Positions 8,346 through 17,230 of a stretch of 64,000 bases of DNA are shown in pieces. The position numbers and the translations under genes are program-made. This DNA comes from Bradyrhizobium sp. ARR65. GTDB lineage: Bacteria; Pseudomonadota; Alphaproteobacteria; Rhizobiales; Xanthobacteraceae. Position 1 is the stretch's first letter, and every line of letters begins with the position of its first letter. A model generated the notes under the pieces. That model saw only the letters and a program-made list of their open reading frames with translations, made no database searches and was not told the DNA's origin. The DNA is taken from NCBI RefSeq assembly GCF_000472385.1, contig NZ_AWZU01000001.1, positions 193 to 64,192 on the forward strand. Reading direction: 5' to 3'.

Positions 8346-9521
8346 TCAATGTCCCATCCGGGCCGAGGCGGGATGGCCGGGGACCTGGAAACGCTTGCCG
8401 GTGTCGGTGACCTTGGTGCCGTTGACCTTCAGGATCGAAAAATCGTTGCTCAGGAAGTTGCCGGCCAAAAGGTATTTGCCGTCCGGCGTGAACACGACGG
8501 CCTCCGGCAATCCGCCGACCTCGATGTCCTGGGTCTTGGTCACCTTCTTGCCGTCGATCTTCAGGATCGAGAGGCTGCCGTCCTTGTGATAGAAGAACGC
8601 TTTCTTCATGTTGGAGCCGCGCAGGATGGCGGCGACCGCGAGATCGCCCTTCGGGCTTATCGCGAGCCCTTCCGGCCCGTCGCCGACCACGACGCGATCG
8701 ATGATGCGCGGCGGATTGGCCTCGAGGTCGACCACGCTCGTGGTATCGACGCTGCCGTCGGAGGAGCCTGCGCCGCCATTGTCCGATGTCAGCGCGAGCT
8801 TGCCATTGGGCGACACCACGACGTTATAGGGCCATTGTCCGGTCGGCAGGTCGATCTTGCTGTAGGTCACCTTGCCGCCCGCGATATCGAGCACGGAGAG
8901 CTTATGCGCGGGAAAGCGCGTCACCAGTGCCCGCTTGCCGTCGGGTGTGAACACCACATGCGAGACGCTGTCCGGCATCTGCACCGTGTCGGTGACCTTG
9001 ACGTCGGTGCCGTTGACCGAGAGCACGCTGATGGAGTTGTCGGCGCGGTTGGCGACCAGTGCCATTTTCCCGTCCGGGCTGAAGCTCAGGCCTGAGGGCT
9101 GCTTGCCGCCGGTAATGGTCGCGGCGAGCTTGGGTGGGCTCGCCTTGAGATCTATGACATAGATCTTGTTGTCCGGCACTTGTTTCAGCGCTTCGCCCTC
9201 CTTAACGACGTCGACGGAGTCGGCGACCAGCGCAACCGAGCCTGAGGGGTCGATGTCGACATTGACCGGCGGTCCGACCACGGAGTTCTTCAAGGGCAGG
9301 CTCGCGACGATTTTCGGGCTCTCCGGATTGGCGAGGTCGACGATCAGCACCTGGTCCTTGCCGGGCGCTGAGAGGATCGGCTTGCCGTCGTCATCCCACA
9401 CCGTCTTCTCGTCGAGCCCGACGATCATGAAGGGTTTTGCAAGAGCTGAGGTCAGCAGGCTGGAGCCGCAGAGCAGCATTGCGGCTGAAAATGATACGCG
9501 GACAAAGCGATTGAATTGCAT
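8346..9521 (-). CDS. secreted beta-propeller (YncE-like) protein
   Basis: The 391-aa product has a signal peptide ending around Ala-Leu-Ala-Lys and then about seven repeats containing 'SPDGK', 'TPDGK' or 'SPNGK' turns followed by Ala-Leu-Val/Thr strands, the pattern of YncE/40-residue YVTN propellers. Such periplasmic propellers bind ligands or act in surface or redox functions; no catalytic site is evident. ATG 9521 is the only sensible start. It is divergent from the SDR gene at 9713. Confidence 0.82.
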   Translation of the reverse strand: MQFNRFVRVSFSAAMLLCGSSLLTSALAKPFMIVGLDEKTVWDDDGKPILSAPGKDQVLIVDLANPESPKIVASLPLKNSVVGPPVNVDIDPSGSVALVADSVDVVKEGEALKQVPDNKIYVIDLKASPPKLAATITGGKQPSGLSFSPDGKMALVANRADNSISVLSVNGTDVKVTDTVQMPDSVSHVVFTPDGKRALVTRFPAHKLSVLDIAGGKVTYSKIDLPTGQWPYNVVVSPNGKLALTSDNGGAGSSDGSVDTTSVVDLEANPPRIIDRVVVGDGPEGLAISPKGDLAVAAILRGSNMKKAFFYHKDGSLSILKIDGKKVTKTQDIEVGGLPEAVVFTPDGKYLLAGNFLSNDFSILKVNGTKVTDTGKRFQVPGHPASARMGH

Positions 9522-9712
9522 TATGGCGTTCTCCCGGATGGCCGGCGTTCTTCGAGGCCGGCATTCGCGCGCGCCAGACTACGCAGTGAAGCCCGCTCTT
9601 GCTAGTAGCGAAAGCGAACCAAGGGCGCGTCATTCGAGCGGCTTGACCTGGCGTGCCCGTTAAGCGAATGGCATGCGCGTCCGATAAGCAGAAACGACAA
9701 GGGGAGTTCGCG

Positions 9713-10513
9713 ATGGATCGGCTCAAGGGCAAGGTGGCACTGGTGGTGGGCGCCGGCTCGATCGGCCCGGGCTGGGGCAACGGCAAGGCGACTGCGGTCA
9801 CTTTTGCACGCGAGGGCGCGCTGGTGCTCTGCGTCGACCGCAACGCCGCGGCAGCCGAGGAGACCGCCAAAATCATCGCCGGCGAAGGCGGCAAGGCGAG
9901 CGCGTTCACCGCCGACGTCTCCCGCGCCGGCGAGGTCGAGGCGATGGTTGCCGCCTGTCTCAAGGCTTACGGCCGCATCGACGTGCTGCACAACAATGTC
10001 GGCATCGCGGAAATGGGCAGCGTGGTCGATGTGACCGAGGCGGAATGGGACCGCGTCTTCGCGATCAATCTGAAGAGCGCCTATCTCGCCATGAAGCACG
10101 TGATCCCGGTCATGGTGGCCCAGGGCGGCGGCTCCATCATCAACATTTCATCGATCGCCTCGATCCGCCATGTCGGCATCTCCTATGTCAGCTACGGCGC
10201 CAGCAAGGCGGCGATGAACCAGATGACGCGCACCACCGCGGTCGAGTTCGCGAGCAAGCACGTCCGCGTTAACGCCATTCTGCCTGGCCTGATGAAGACG
10301 CCGATGGTCGAGCATTCCGCCGGGCTCGCGCAAAGCTACGCGAAGGGCGATGTGGACGCGATGTGGCGCGCCCGCGACGCGCAGGTACCGATGGGCCACA
10401 TGGGCGACGCCTGGGATGTCGCCAATGCCGCGCTGTTCCTGGCCTCCGACGAGTCCCGCTACATCACCGGCATTGAGCTCGTGGTCGACGGCGGTCTGAC
10501 CTGCAGGGCGTGA
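9713..10513 (+). CDS. short-chain dehydrogenase/reductase
   Basis: The 266-aa classical SDR shows a Gly-rich nucleotide loop at residues 13-24 (an unusual longer version, Gly-Ala-Gly-Ser-Ile-Gly-Pro-Gly), Asn-Asn-Val-Gly at 94-97, catalytic Ser near 147, and Tyr161-x3-Lys165. An aspartate at the end of the second strand (Cys-Val-Asp42) favours NAD(H). ATG 9713 has AGGGGAG upstream. The substrate is unknown. It ends seven bases before the convergent antiporter. Confidence 0.9.
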   Translation: MDRLKGKVALVVGAGSIGPGWGNGKATAVTFAREGALVLCVDRNAAAAEETAKIIAGEGGKASAFTADVSRAGEVEAMVAACLKAYGRIDVLHNNVGIAEMGSVVDVTEAEWDRVFAINLKSAYLAMKHVIPVMVAQGGGSIINISSIASIRHVGISYVSYGASKAAMNQMTRTTAVEFASKHVRVNAILPGLMKTPMVEHSAGLAQSYAKGDVDAMWRARDAQVPMGHMGDAWDVANAALFLASDESRYITGIELVVDGGLTCRA

Positions 10514-10520
10514 AGCCTCG

Positions 10521-12065
10521 TCAGCCGTGCGCGCCAAGCTCGGCCCGGTCGAGTTCCTCCTCGATCTGATGGAAAGCGTCGTCGCCGATCGCCTCCGATT
10601 CCCGCAGGCGCAAGATCGCGTCCCGCGCGGCTGCGATCGCACGCCGTCGCAGCGGATCGGCGGGCAGCTCGCCCGTCGCAAGGCCGCCATTGGGATCGCC
10701 GTCGGCCTGCAGCAGGAGGCCGCGATATTCGAGCCGCAAAAGCTCGGCTTCCTCGGAAGGATCGCCCTCGATCTCTTCGAGCGCCGCGCGATAGGCCGCG
10801 CCGCGCGCGTAGGCCACTTCGCCTGCCATGAAATCATCTTCCTTCAACTGCAGCGCCAGGATCAGCGGCCGCAGCGTCAGGCCCTGAATGATCAGCGATC
10901 CGAGCACGACGGCAAAGGCGGTCAGCAGGATCAGATCGCGATAGGGGAAGCCCTCCGGCAGCGCGAAGGCCGCCGCGAGCGTGACAATGCCGCGCATGCC
11001 GCACCAGGACACAATCATGCCGCCCTTCAGTGTCGGCAGCCTGAAGCTTCTGCCCGCGCGGAGCCAGCCTTGCGCGACCAGCGCGCGCAGGCTCGTGCCA
11101 TAGATTGCGATCCAGACGATGCGGGCGAGAATCACTGCCGCGAGCGCCGAAGCTGCAACTTCAGAATATTGCAGCCGCACCGCATCGTCGAGCCGCGTCC
11201 AGATCGGGCGTAGCTGCATGCCGATCAGAATGAAGGCCAGCACGTTGAGGATGAACACCGCGGTTTCCCAGACCGCATAGGTCGGCACGCGCAAACGCGC
11301 CGGCGTCCGCGCAGGTGCGGTGCGGGCGAGGACGATTGCGTAGACGACAATGGTCAAAATGCCTGACAGCCCGAGATGCTCGGCCACGATCCAGACCGTG
11401 AAGACGCCGACGAATTGCAGGATGATCGCGCTCGGCGCATCGTCAAAGCGGGGCAGGGCCAGAAACCAAAGTCTGCCGCAGAGGTAGCCGGCAGCAACGC
11501 TGCCAAGCAGGCCCAGGGCGACCGATGACCCAAACTCGCTCCAGCTCAGATGCTCCATGGCGAAAGCGGTCACGGCAATCCGATAGATCAGGAGCGCGCT
11601 GGCGTCGTTGAGCAGGCTCTCGCCTTCGAGAATTTTCATCAGCCGGTAGGGCAGCTTGACCTGGCGCAGGATGGCGGTTGCGGCCGCCGCATCCGGCGGC
11701 GCGACGATGGCGCCGAGCGCGACCGCGGCCGGCCACGGCATGTCCGGCAGCCACCAGTGCACCAGCACGGCCACGGCCGCGGTGGTGACACCTACGGCAG
11801 CCACGACCAGCGTCGAAATCGGAAGCCAATTGCGGCGCAGGTCCCGCACCGAGGTGTCGTAGGCGGCATCCATCAGCACCGGCGCAACGAACAGCGCTAA
11901 TGCGAGCTTAGGCTCCAGTGTCCAGGAGGGGCTCGCAGGCACGAAGGCGAGCAGCGCACCGCCCGCCGCCAGGAATGTCGGGTAGGGCACGCACGCCCGC
12001 CGCGCAAGCGCCGACAGCACCACCGCGCCGAGCAGCAATGCGATGATCCATTCGAATGTCGTCAA
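10521..12065 (-). CDS. Na+/H+ antiporter, CPA1/NhaP type
   Basis: The product is about 514 aa with eleven to twelve predicted membrane helices in residues 1-395. Family hallmarks are the Ala-Pro-Pro-Asp-Ala-Ala motif in helix 5 and Glu-Gly-Glu-Ser-Leu-Leu-Asn-Asp-Ala in helix 6, which carry the ion-binding aspartates. A hydrophilic C-terminal tail of about 110 residues is rich in Glu and Arg and is probably regulatory. I chose TTG 12065 because the first helix begins just after it; a TTG at 12110 is also in frame. It exchanges cytoplasmic Na+ (or K+) for protons. Confidence 0.87.
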   Translation of the reverse strand: MTTFEWIIALLLGAVVLSALARRACVPYPTFLAAGGALLAFVPASPSWTLEPKLALALFVAPVLMDAAYDTSVRDLRRNWLPISTLVVAAVGVTTAAVAVLVHWWLPDMPWPAAVALGAIVAPPDAAAATAILRQVKLPYRLMKILEGESLLNDASALLIYRIAVTAFAMEHLSWSEFGSSVALGLLGSVAAGYLCGRLWFLALPRFDDAPSAIILQFVGVFTVWIVAEHLGLSGILTIVVYAIVLARTAPARTPARLRVPTYAVWETAVFILNVLAFILIGMQLRPIWTRLDDAVRLQYSEVAASALAAVILARIVWIAIYGTSLRALVAQGWLRAGRSFRLPTLKGGMIVSWCGMRGIVTLAAAFALPEGFPYRDLILLTAFAVVLGSLIIQGLTLRPLILALQLKEDDFMAGEVAYARGAAYRAALEEIEGDPSEEAELLRLEYRGLLLQADGDPNGGLATGELPADPLRRRAIAAARDAILRLRESEAIGDDAFHQIEEELDRAELGAHG

Positions 12066-12189
12066 GCAAAATACCCCGAGATCTGCGACTTTGCAGCAGC
12101 GACGCGGCAATCTACATCAAAATTCGCATGTATAGTGGCGCGGCCGTCGAGCGGCCTGGCCCGACAATATCGCATTCGCGGACGATTCG

Positions 12190-12963
12190 ATGCGGCTTGG
12201 GATGAGAGCTTGGATCTTGATTGCGGCGCTTGTCTCGCTGCCGTGCGCTGCCGGGTTCCGGACCGCGCGTGCGACAGGAACGGAAGCGGAGAAAGTGCCG
12301 CCGGTCGATCCGGCGCCTTGCCTCGCGGCGATCACCGGAAATGACGAGGACAGGATCATGGTCGCCTGCGGCGCCCTGATCGACAACGACAAGACCGCGA
12401 AGGCCGACCGTCTCAAGGCCCTGATCGCGCGCGGTGAGGTGCTTGCGCGCAAGGATCAGACCGATCGCGCGATCGCCGATTACGACGCCGTGCTCCAGCT
12501 CGATCCGACGCTGGCCGATATTTTCAATGCCCGCGGCGAGCTGTGGTGGAAAAAGGGCGATCGGCCCAAGGCCGTCTCCGATTTCGCCGCCGCGCTCAAG
12601 CTCAATCCGGATCACCCCGCGGCAAGAGCCAATTAAAAACGCCTGGCCCGGGAGCTGGAGCGTCTGGGGGCGCAGATGGCCGTCGCGGGCAAGCCGAGCT
12701 TCAATTGTGGAAGCGCCCACCGTCCCGTTGAGAGGGCGATCTGCGCCAGTCCCGATCTCGCCGATCTTGATCGGCAGATCGACGTTTTGAACAGCAAGCT
12801 GGTGCGCGCGGCATCGGCCGAGAACCCGCGCGCGGCCCACGAGCTCCAGCGGCAGCAGGCGGACTTTATCGCACAGCGCAATGCCGCCTTCGGCCGTCCC
12901 GGTTACGACCTGCAGAAGGCGTTGCGGGAACGGCTGGATCATTTGCTCGCGATCGAGCGGTAA
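12190..12963 (+). pseudogene. secreted TPR + LprI-like (DUF1311) gene split by an in-frame stop
   Basis: One continuous frame of 257 codons runs from ATG 12190 to TAA 12961-12963, interrupted only by TAA at 12634-12636. The first 148 codons encode a signal peptide and two TPR units. The part after the stop has no start of its own near the junction and encodes a DUF1311/LprI-like domain (Phe-Asn-Cys-Gly, then Ile-Cys-Ala-Ser-Pro-Asp-Leu-Ala). The frame is kept on both sides, as expected for one substitution such as CAA to TAA. It could be a recent pseudogene, a truncated but functional TPR protein, or a sequencing error. Confidence 0.75.
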
Positions 12964-13149
12964 GGCGAGCTCTGTCCGCGCATGTCGTTCAGCTCTCCTT
13001 GCGGGAGAAGTGGACGGTTGCCGTACCGGTTCAACTGCCCCAGTGACGCGCGGGCATTTCCGCCGTTAGCCGAACGGAGCATTTCTTTTCGACTTGAATT
13101 GTTCGCTCGCCGCGTGACAATGCCCGCAAAATCGCCAAGCCTCCGCATG

Positions 13150-13235
13150 CGTCGTGCCCGGGCTTGACCCGGGCATCCACGCCTTTCTTGCTTTTGGCGA
13201 AAGCGTGGATGGCCGGGACAAGCCCGGCCATGACG
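13150..13235. repeat. palindromic intergenic repeat (family B)
   Basis: The outer arms read CGTCGTGCCCGGGCTTGACC and, inverted, the mirror around CCGGGACAAGCCCGGCCATGACG, with inner arms around GCATCCACGC/GCGTGGATG. A second copy is at 60168-60255. The remainder of the 12964-13261 intergenic stretch shows no gene. Confidence 0.75.
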
Positions 13236-13261
13236 AAAGGAGAGGCCGGGAGGAAGACGCC

Positions 13262-15172
13262 ATGAACGTTCAGGGAAAGAGCCGCTATCACGAGGTCTAT
13301 GCCCGCTCGCTTGCCGATCCGGAAGCGTTTTGGGCGGAAGCGGCACAGGATATCGACTGGATCGAGCCCGCGAAGAAGATCTTCGACCCCGCCATGGGCA
13401 CTTACGGCCGCTGGTTCGCGGGCGCCGTCGTCAATACCTGCTACAACGCGCTCGACCGTCATGTCGCGAATGGACGTGCCGATCAGGCGGCGCTGATCCA
13501 TGATTCCCCGCTCACCAATGCCATTACCAGATTTACCTATGCCGAGCTCCTCAAGGAGGTGCAGACGCTCGCCGCGGTGATGTCCGATTTCGGCGTTACC
13601 AAGGGCGACCGTGTTATCCTTTATATGCCGATGGTGCCGGAAGCGGTGGTGGCGATGCTGGCCTGCGCGCGCATCGGTGCGGTGCACAGCGTCGTGTTCG
13701 GCGGCTTTGCGGCCAAAGAGCTGGCGAGCCGTATCGACGATGCCAGACCAAAGCTGATTTTCTCGGCAAGCTGCGGCATCGAGCCCGGCCGCATCGTGCA
13801 ATACAAGCCGCTTCTGGATGAGGCGATCAAGATCGCATCCACCCAGCCACAAGCCTGCATCATCCTGCAGCGCCCGCAATCGCCTTGCGATCTCACGGCC
13901 GGTCGCGACTATGACTGGAGCAGCCTGCGCCGCAGGGCACTCCTCGCCGGCAAGTCTGCGCCGTGCATTCCGGTGCTCGCGACCGATCCGCTCTACATCC
14001 TCTACACCTCAGGGACCACCGGGGTGCCGAAGGGTGTGGTGCGCGACAATGGCGGGCATCTGGTCGCGGTGAAATGGTCGATGTTCAACCTTTATGGCGT
14101 CAATCCAGGCGAAGTCTGGTGGTGCGGCTCCGATATTGGCTGGGTGGTCGGCCATTCCTACATCGTCTATGGCCCGCTATTCCATGGCGCGACCTCGATC
14201 ATGTATGAGGGCAAGCCGGTCGGCACACCCGATGCCGGCGCATTCTGGCGCGTGATCAGCGAGCACAAGGCAGTTGCCTTCTTCACCGCGCCGACGGCCT
14301 TTCGCGCCATCAAGAAGGAAGATCCTGAGGGCAGACTGATCAAGCAGTATGACCTGTCGCGCTTCCGCACGCTCTTCCTCGCCGGCGAGCGCGCGGATCC
14401 GCCAACGGTGGAGTGGGCGGAGGCGCAATTGAAGGTGCCCGTGATCGATCATTGGTGGCAGACGGAGACCGGCTGGTGCATCGCCGGCAATCCGGTCGGC
14501 CTGGGTATGCTCCCAGTCAAGCATGGCTCGCCGACTGTGCCGATGCCGGGTTATCAGGTCGACATCGTGGACGAAGCGTCCAAGCCTGTGCCCGCGGGCA
14601 CCATGGGCTCCATCGTGATCAAGCTGCCGATGCCGCCGGGCTGCCTGCCGACGCTGTGGCAGCAGGATGCACGTTTCAAGGACTCCTATCTATCGGAGTT
14701 TCCCGGCTACTACAAAACCTCCGATGCCGGCTTCAAGGACGAGGACGGCTATGTCTGGGTGATGGGCCGCACTGACGACATCATCAATGTCGCCGGCCAC
14801 AGGCTGTCGACCGGCGGCATGGAGGAGATTCTGGCCTCGCACCCCGATGTCGCCGAATGCGCCGTGCTCGGCATCAAGGACGCGATCAAGGGCGAGGTGC
14901 CGTGCGGCTTTCTGGTGCTGAAGGCGGGCGTGACGCGCGCGCCGGATGAGATCGAAAAGGAGATCGTGGCCCTGGTGCGTGAGAAGCTAGGGCCGGTAGC
15001 GGCATTCAAGCTCGCCATCACAGTGGGTCGTCTGCCGAAGACGCGTTCGGGCAAAATCCTGCGCGGCACCATCAAGAAGATGGCTGATGGCGAACCCTGG
15101 ACGATGCCGGCCACCATCGAGGAGCCCAAGGTGCTCGACGAGATCGGCGCTGCGCTAAAGGGCAGGGTGTGA
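13262..15172 (+). CDS. prpE: propionyl-CoA synthetase (AMP-forming)
   Basis: The 636-aa product is full length for PrpE. It has the ACAS N-terminal segment, the ATP-binding P-loop 'YTSGTTGVPKG' (about residue 247), the PrpE-typical Trp-Trp-Cys-Gly-Ser-Asp-Ile-Gly-Trp-Val-Val-Gly-His-Ser-Tyr, the 'WWQTETG' adenylate motif and the C-terminal 'RSGKILRG' with the catalytic, acetylation-controlled lysine. It activates propionate (and less well acetate) to the CoA ester, feeding methylmalonyl-CoA or methylcitrate metabolism. ATG 13262 has GGAGG eight bases upstream. Confidence 0.93.
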   Translation: MNVQGKSRYHEVYARSLADPEAFWAEAAQDIDWIEPAKKIFDPAMGTYGRWFAGAVVNTCYNALDRHVANGRADQAALIHDSPLTNAITRFTYAELLKEVQTLAAVMSDFGVTKGDRVILYMPMVPEAVVAMLACARIGAVHSVVFGGFAAKELASRIDDARPKLIFSASCGIEPGRIVQYKPLLDEAIKIASTQPQACIILQRPQSPCDLTAGRDYDWSSLRRRALLAGKSAPCIPVLATDPLYILYTSGTTGVPKGVVRDNGGHLVAVKWSMFNLYGVNPGEVWWCGSDIGWVVGHSYIVYGPLFHGATSIMYEGKPVGTPDAGAFWRVISEHKAVAFFTAPTAFRAIKKEDPEGRLIKQYDLSRFRTLFLAGERADPPTVEWAEAQLKVPVIDHWWQTETGWCIAGNPVGLGMLPVKHGSPTVPMPGYQVDIVDEASKPVPAGTMGSIVIKLPMPPGCLPTLWQQDARFKDSYLSEFPGYYKTSDAGFKDEDGYVWVMGRTDDIINVAGHRLSTGGMEEILASHPDVAECAVLGIKDAIKGEVPCGFLVLKAGVTRAPDEIEKEIVALVREKLGPVAAFKLAITVGRLPKTRSGKILRGTIKKMADGEPWTMPATIEEPKVLDEIGAALKGRV

Positions 15173-15181
15173 CTTTCACGA

Positions 15182-15278
15182 CGTCATTCCGGCGCCTTGC
15201 GCCAGCGACGAACCCGGAATCTCGCGCCGCAATCTCGAGATTCCGGGTTCGCGCGCGAGCGCGCGCCCCGGAATGACG
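15182..15278. repeat. palindromic intergenic repeat (family A)
   Basis: The element starts CGTCATTCCGG and ends CCGGAATGACG, with an internal inverted pair around AACCCGGAATCTCG and CGAGATTCCGGGTT. It lies just downstream of prpE. Confidence 0.8.
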
Positions 15279-15339
15279 GAGGGACTTACAAATTCCTCAA
15301 TCTGCGCTACTGAGGGCGGACCAAAGGCAAGGAATTTGT

Positions 15340-15606
15340 ATGCGACTGAAGAAGTCTCGATGTGTGATCGCCCTCACTCTCATCGCCCTCTCGCTCACCG
15401 CCTGTGCTTCGCGTTATGATGCGCCGATGTCGGCGGGCCTCAGCGAGGACGATGACACCTATTGCCGGGCCAATGGCGGCCCCGCTGGTTCGCCGCAATA
15501 TGTCGCCTGCCGAAGGGACCGCGACGTCCAGCGCAGCAACGCGATCACGCGCGCCGACAAGAAGCAGCGCGACCTCGGCGAATGGATGATGAATCATCCG
15601 AACTAG
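15340..15606 (+). CDS. small lipoprotein
   Basis: The 88-aa product has a signal peptide with the lipobox Leu-Thr-Ala-Cys at about residues 19-22, so it should be lipidated at Cys22 and anchored in a membrane facing the periplasm. The mature part is charged and contains two more cysteines (Tyr-Cys-Arg and Ala-Cys-Arg). Function unknown; conserved short lipoproteins of this kind are common in Bradyrhizobium. Confidence 0.75.
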   Translation: MRLKKSRCVIALTLIALSLTACASRYDAPMSAGLSEDDDTYCRANGGPAGSPQYVACRRDRDVQRSNAITRADKKQRDLGEWMMNHPN

Positions 15607-15738
15607 AGCATGATCCGGACCCGGAAGGGCGCGTCAGCGCAAAGTGGAAACCGGTCTTCCCTTAGCTAACAAACGCGAACCGTTTGCGCGGAGATTGCTT
15701 TCAAACGAAGAGATGAAATCATGATCCGGATCATGATC
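15605..15738. repeat. palindromic intergenic repeat (family C), with 20-bp palindrome
   Basis: It begins AGAGCATGATCCGGA and ends in a perfect 20-base palindrome at 15718-15737 (ATCATGATCCGGATCATGAT). A compact copy of the family lies at 16932-16980 and a partial one at 18086-18127. Confidence 0.65.
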
Positions 15739-15765
15739 TCATCGTAACCGATGCGGGAGGCCTTC

Positions 15766-15972
15766 ATGAACGAAGACGTCTTCAACGAGAGTTTACGCAG
15801 GTTTCTGAAAAAGGTCGGCATCACCTCGCAGCGCGAGATGGAAAAGGCGGTGCGTGAAGCCATCGCGAGCGGTCGCCTCAAGGGTCATGAAAAGCTGCCG
15901 GCCAAAATGGTGTTGACGCTCGGCGGCATCAATCTCACCCACGAGATCTCGGAGGAGATTGAGTTGGGGTAG
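15766..15972 (+). CDS. small conserved protein, DUF6494-like
   Basis: The 68-aa soluble product starts at ATG 15766, five bases after GGGAGG; an in-frame ATG at 15751 is less well placed. The sequence (Met-Asn-Glu-Asp-Val-Phe-Asn, then Lys-Val-Gly-Ile-Thr-Ser-Gln-Arg-Glu) matches my memory of a short alphaproteobacterial family of unknown function called DUF6494. Predicted mostly helical in the first 45 residues with a short strand pair after. Confidence 0.7.
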   Translation: MNEDVFNESLRRFLKKVGITSQREMEKAVREAIASGRLKGHEKLPAKMVLTLGGINLTHEISEEIELG

Positions 15973-16110
15973 TGACGCGCTCAGCCGTGCCCCGCAAAGG
16001 CAGGGCATGACTAGAGTGGTGGTGGTTTCCTATCGCGTTTCGGACGCCACTCGTTCGCATTGGCAGCTGTTGTTGCGCGCCTGCAACATCGCGGCGCATT
16101 GCGGCGCCGT

Positions 16111-16124
16111 TTGACTGAGATCAA
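16111..16124. promoter_or_regulatory. FNR/FixK-type binding site upstream of ompW-like gene
   Basis: TTGA-N6-TCAA is perfect here and the symmetry extends to TTTGA-N6-TCAAA. It matches the FixK2/FNR box consensus (TTG-N8-CAA) and lies about 75 bp before ATG 16199. With a usual centre at -41.5 transcription would start near 16159. Confidence 0.6.
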
Positions 16125-16198
16125 ATCCTTCAGCCCCCAGACCTGCTCTGAAACCGTGTCGCGCAAATCCTGCGGCGACACGGCTTATGGGGACTGAA

Positions 16199-16927
16199 AT
16201 GAAGAGAATAATGCTGGGCGCGTCGTCGCTGCTGGTCATTGCCGGGGCGCTCACCGGGGCTGGGCTGACGGCGCAGGCTGCTGACCTGCCGGTCTATAAG
16301 AAGGCGCCGCCGACTGTTGAGCCCTGGAATCCCTGGATGATTCGCGTTCGCGCCCTTGGGGTGATTCCCGATGCATCGGGCAGCAACGTCAACGTGCTCG
16401 GCGTGCCCGCGTTGTCATCGCCGAACTCCGGCCTTTCGATCAGCAATTCGGTCGTCCCTGAACTCGACATCAGCTACTTCTTCACCAAGAACATCGCGGC
16501 CGAACTCATCCTGGGCGCGACCAAGCACCACGTCACGGGCACCGGGAGCTTGGAGGGGCTGGATATCGGCAAGTCGTGGCTGCTGCCGCCGACGCTTACG
16601 TTGCAGTATCACTTCACCGATCTGGGGCCGTTTAAGCCCTATATCGGCGCCGGCGTGAACTATACGTGGTTCTTCAGCCAGACCGCCGCCAACGTGCCGT
16701 GGAACGGACTCGCGGTGACCCAATTCCACATCAGCAACGCCTTCGGTGCGGCCGTGCAGGTTGGTTTCGACTATATGTTCGACCGCCATTGGGGCCTGAA
16801 CTTCGACGTCAAAAAGCTGTTCCTGCAGCCGAATTACTCGGCGACGGTTAGCGGCGGCATCCCCGTCTTGGGACGTGCGAATATCGATCCATGGCTGGTG
16901 GCAGGCGGCGTCACTTACAAGTTCTAG
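16199..16927 (+). CDS. OmpW-family outer membrane protein
   Basis: The 242-aa product has a signal peptide ending Ala-Gln-Ala-Ala-Asp, a mature start of Leu-Pro-Val-Tyr-Lys-Lys-Ala-Pro-Pro typical of Bradyrhizobium outer-membrane proteins, alternating beta-strand residues, the OmpW-like 'PWMIRVRALGVIP' opening and 'YIGAGVNYTWFF' strand, and a C-terminal Tyr-Lys-Phe for BAM recognition. It forms a small eight-stranded barrel, in other bacteria a channel for hydrophobic compounds. ATG 16199 follows GGGGACTGAA. An FNR/FixK-type site upstream suggests oxygen control. Confidence 0.88.
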   Translation: MKRIMLGASSLLVIAGALTGAGLTAQAADLPVYKKAPPTVEPWNPWMIRVRALGVIPDASGSNVNVLGVPALSSPNSGLSISNSVVPELDISYFFTKNIAAELILGATKHHVTGTGSLEGLDIGKSWLLPPTLTLQYHFTDLGPFKPYIGAGVNYTWFFSQTAANVPWNGLAVTQFHISNAFGAAVQVGFDYMFDRHWGLNFDVKKLFLQPNYSATVSGGIPVLGRANIDPWLVAGGVTYKF

Positions 16928-16931
16928 GCTA

Positions 16932-16980
16932 GAGCATGATCCGGAAAAGTGTGTGCGGTTTTCCGAAAAAGATCATGCTC
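16932..16980. repeat. palindromic intergenic repeat (family C)
   Basis: GAGCATGATC at the left and GATCATGCTC at the right are exact inverse complements, with a second pair CGGAAAA/TTTTCCG inside. It lies right after the OmpW-like gene and could stop transcripts. Confidence 0.8.
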
Positions 16981-17103
16981 AAAACAAAGGTTGGAACGCG
17001 GATGGCGCGCTCCAAAGACCGGCTGCGGGCATTGCCTGGGAAGGACGAGGCCAGTTTCCAAAGCCGCGCTCTCATGGGATGGGAGCGCGGTTGTGTTTGG
17101 CCT

Positions 17104-17205
17104 GTCATCACCCGCAAAGGCGGGTGATCCAGTACTCCAGATACGCCAGTGATCGAGCCGAGAGACCGCGGTGTACTGGATGCCCCGCCTTGCGCGGGGC
17201 ATGAC
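17104..17205. repeat. intergenic repeat with nested inverted arms (family D)
   Basis: The left part holds CACCCGC-AAAG-GCGGGTG, the right part GCCCCGCCTTGCGCGGGGC, and between them CCAGTAC and GTACTGG pair. With the family C element, it fills most of the 303-bp gap between the OmpW-like gene and trcR; no gene is seen there. Confidence 0.75.
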
Positions 17206-17230
17206 CGCAAAAAGTACGGCTGATTGCCCC

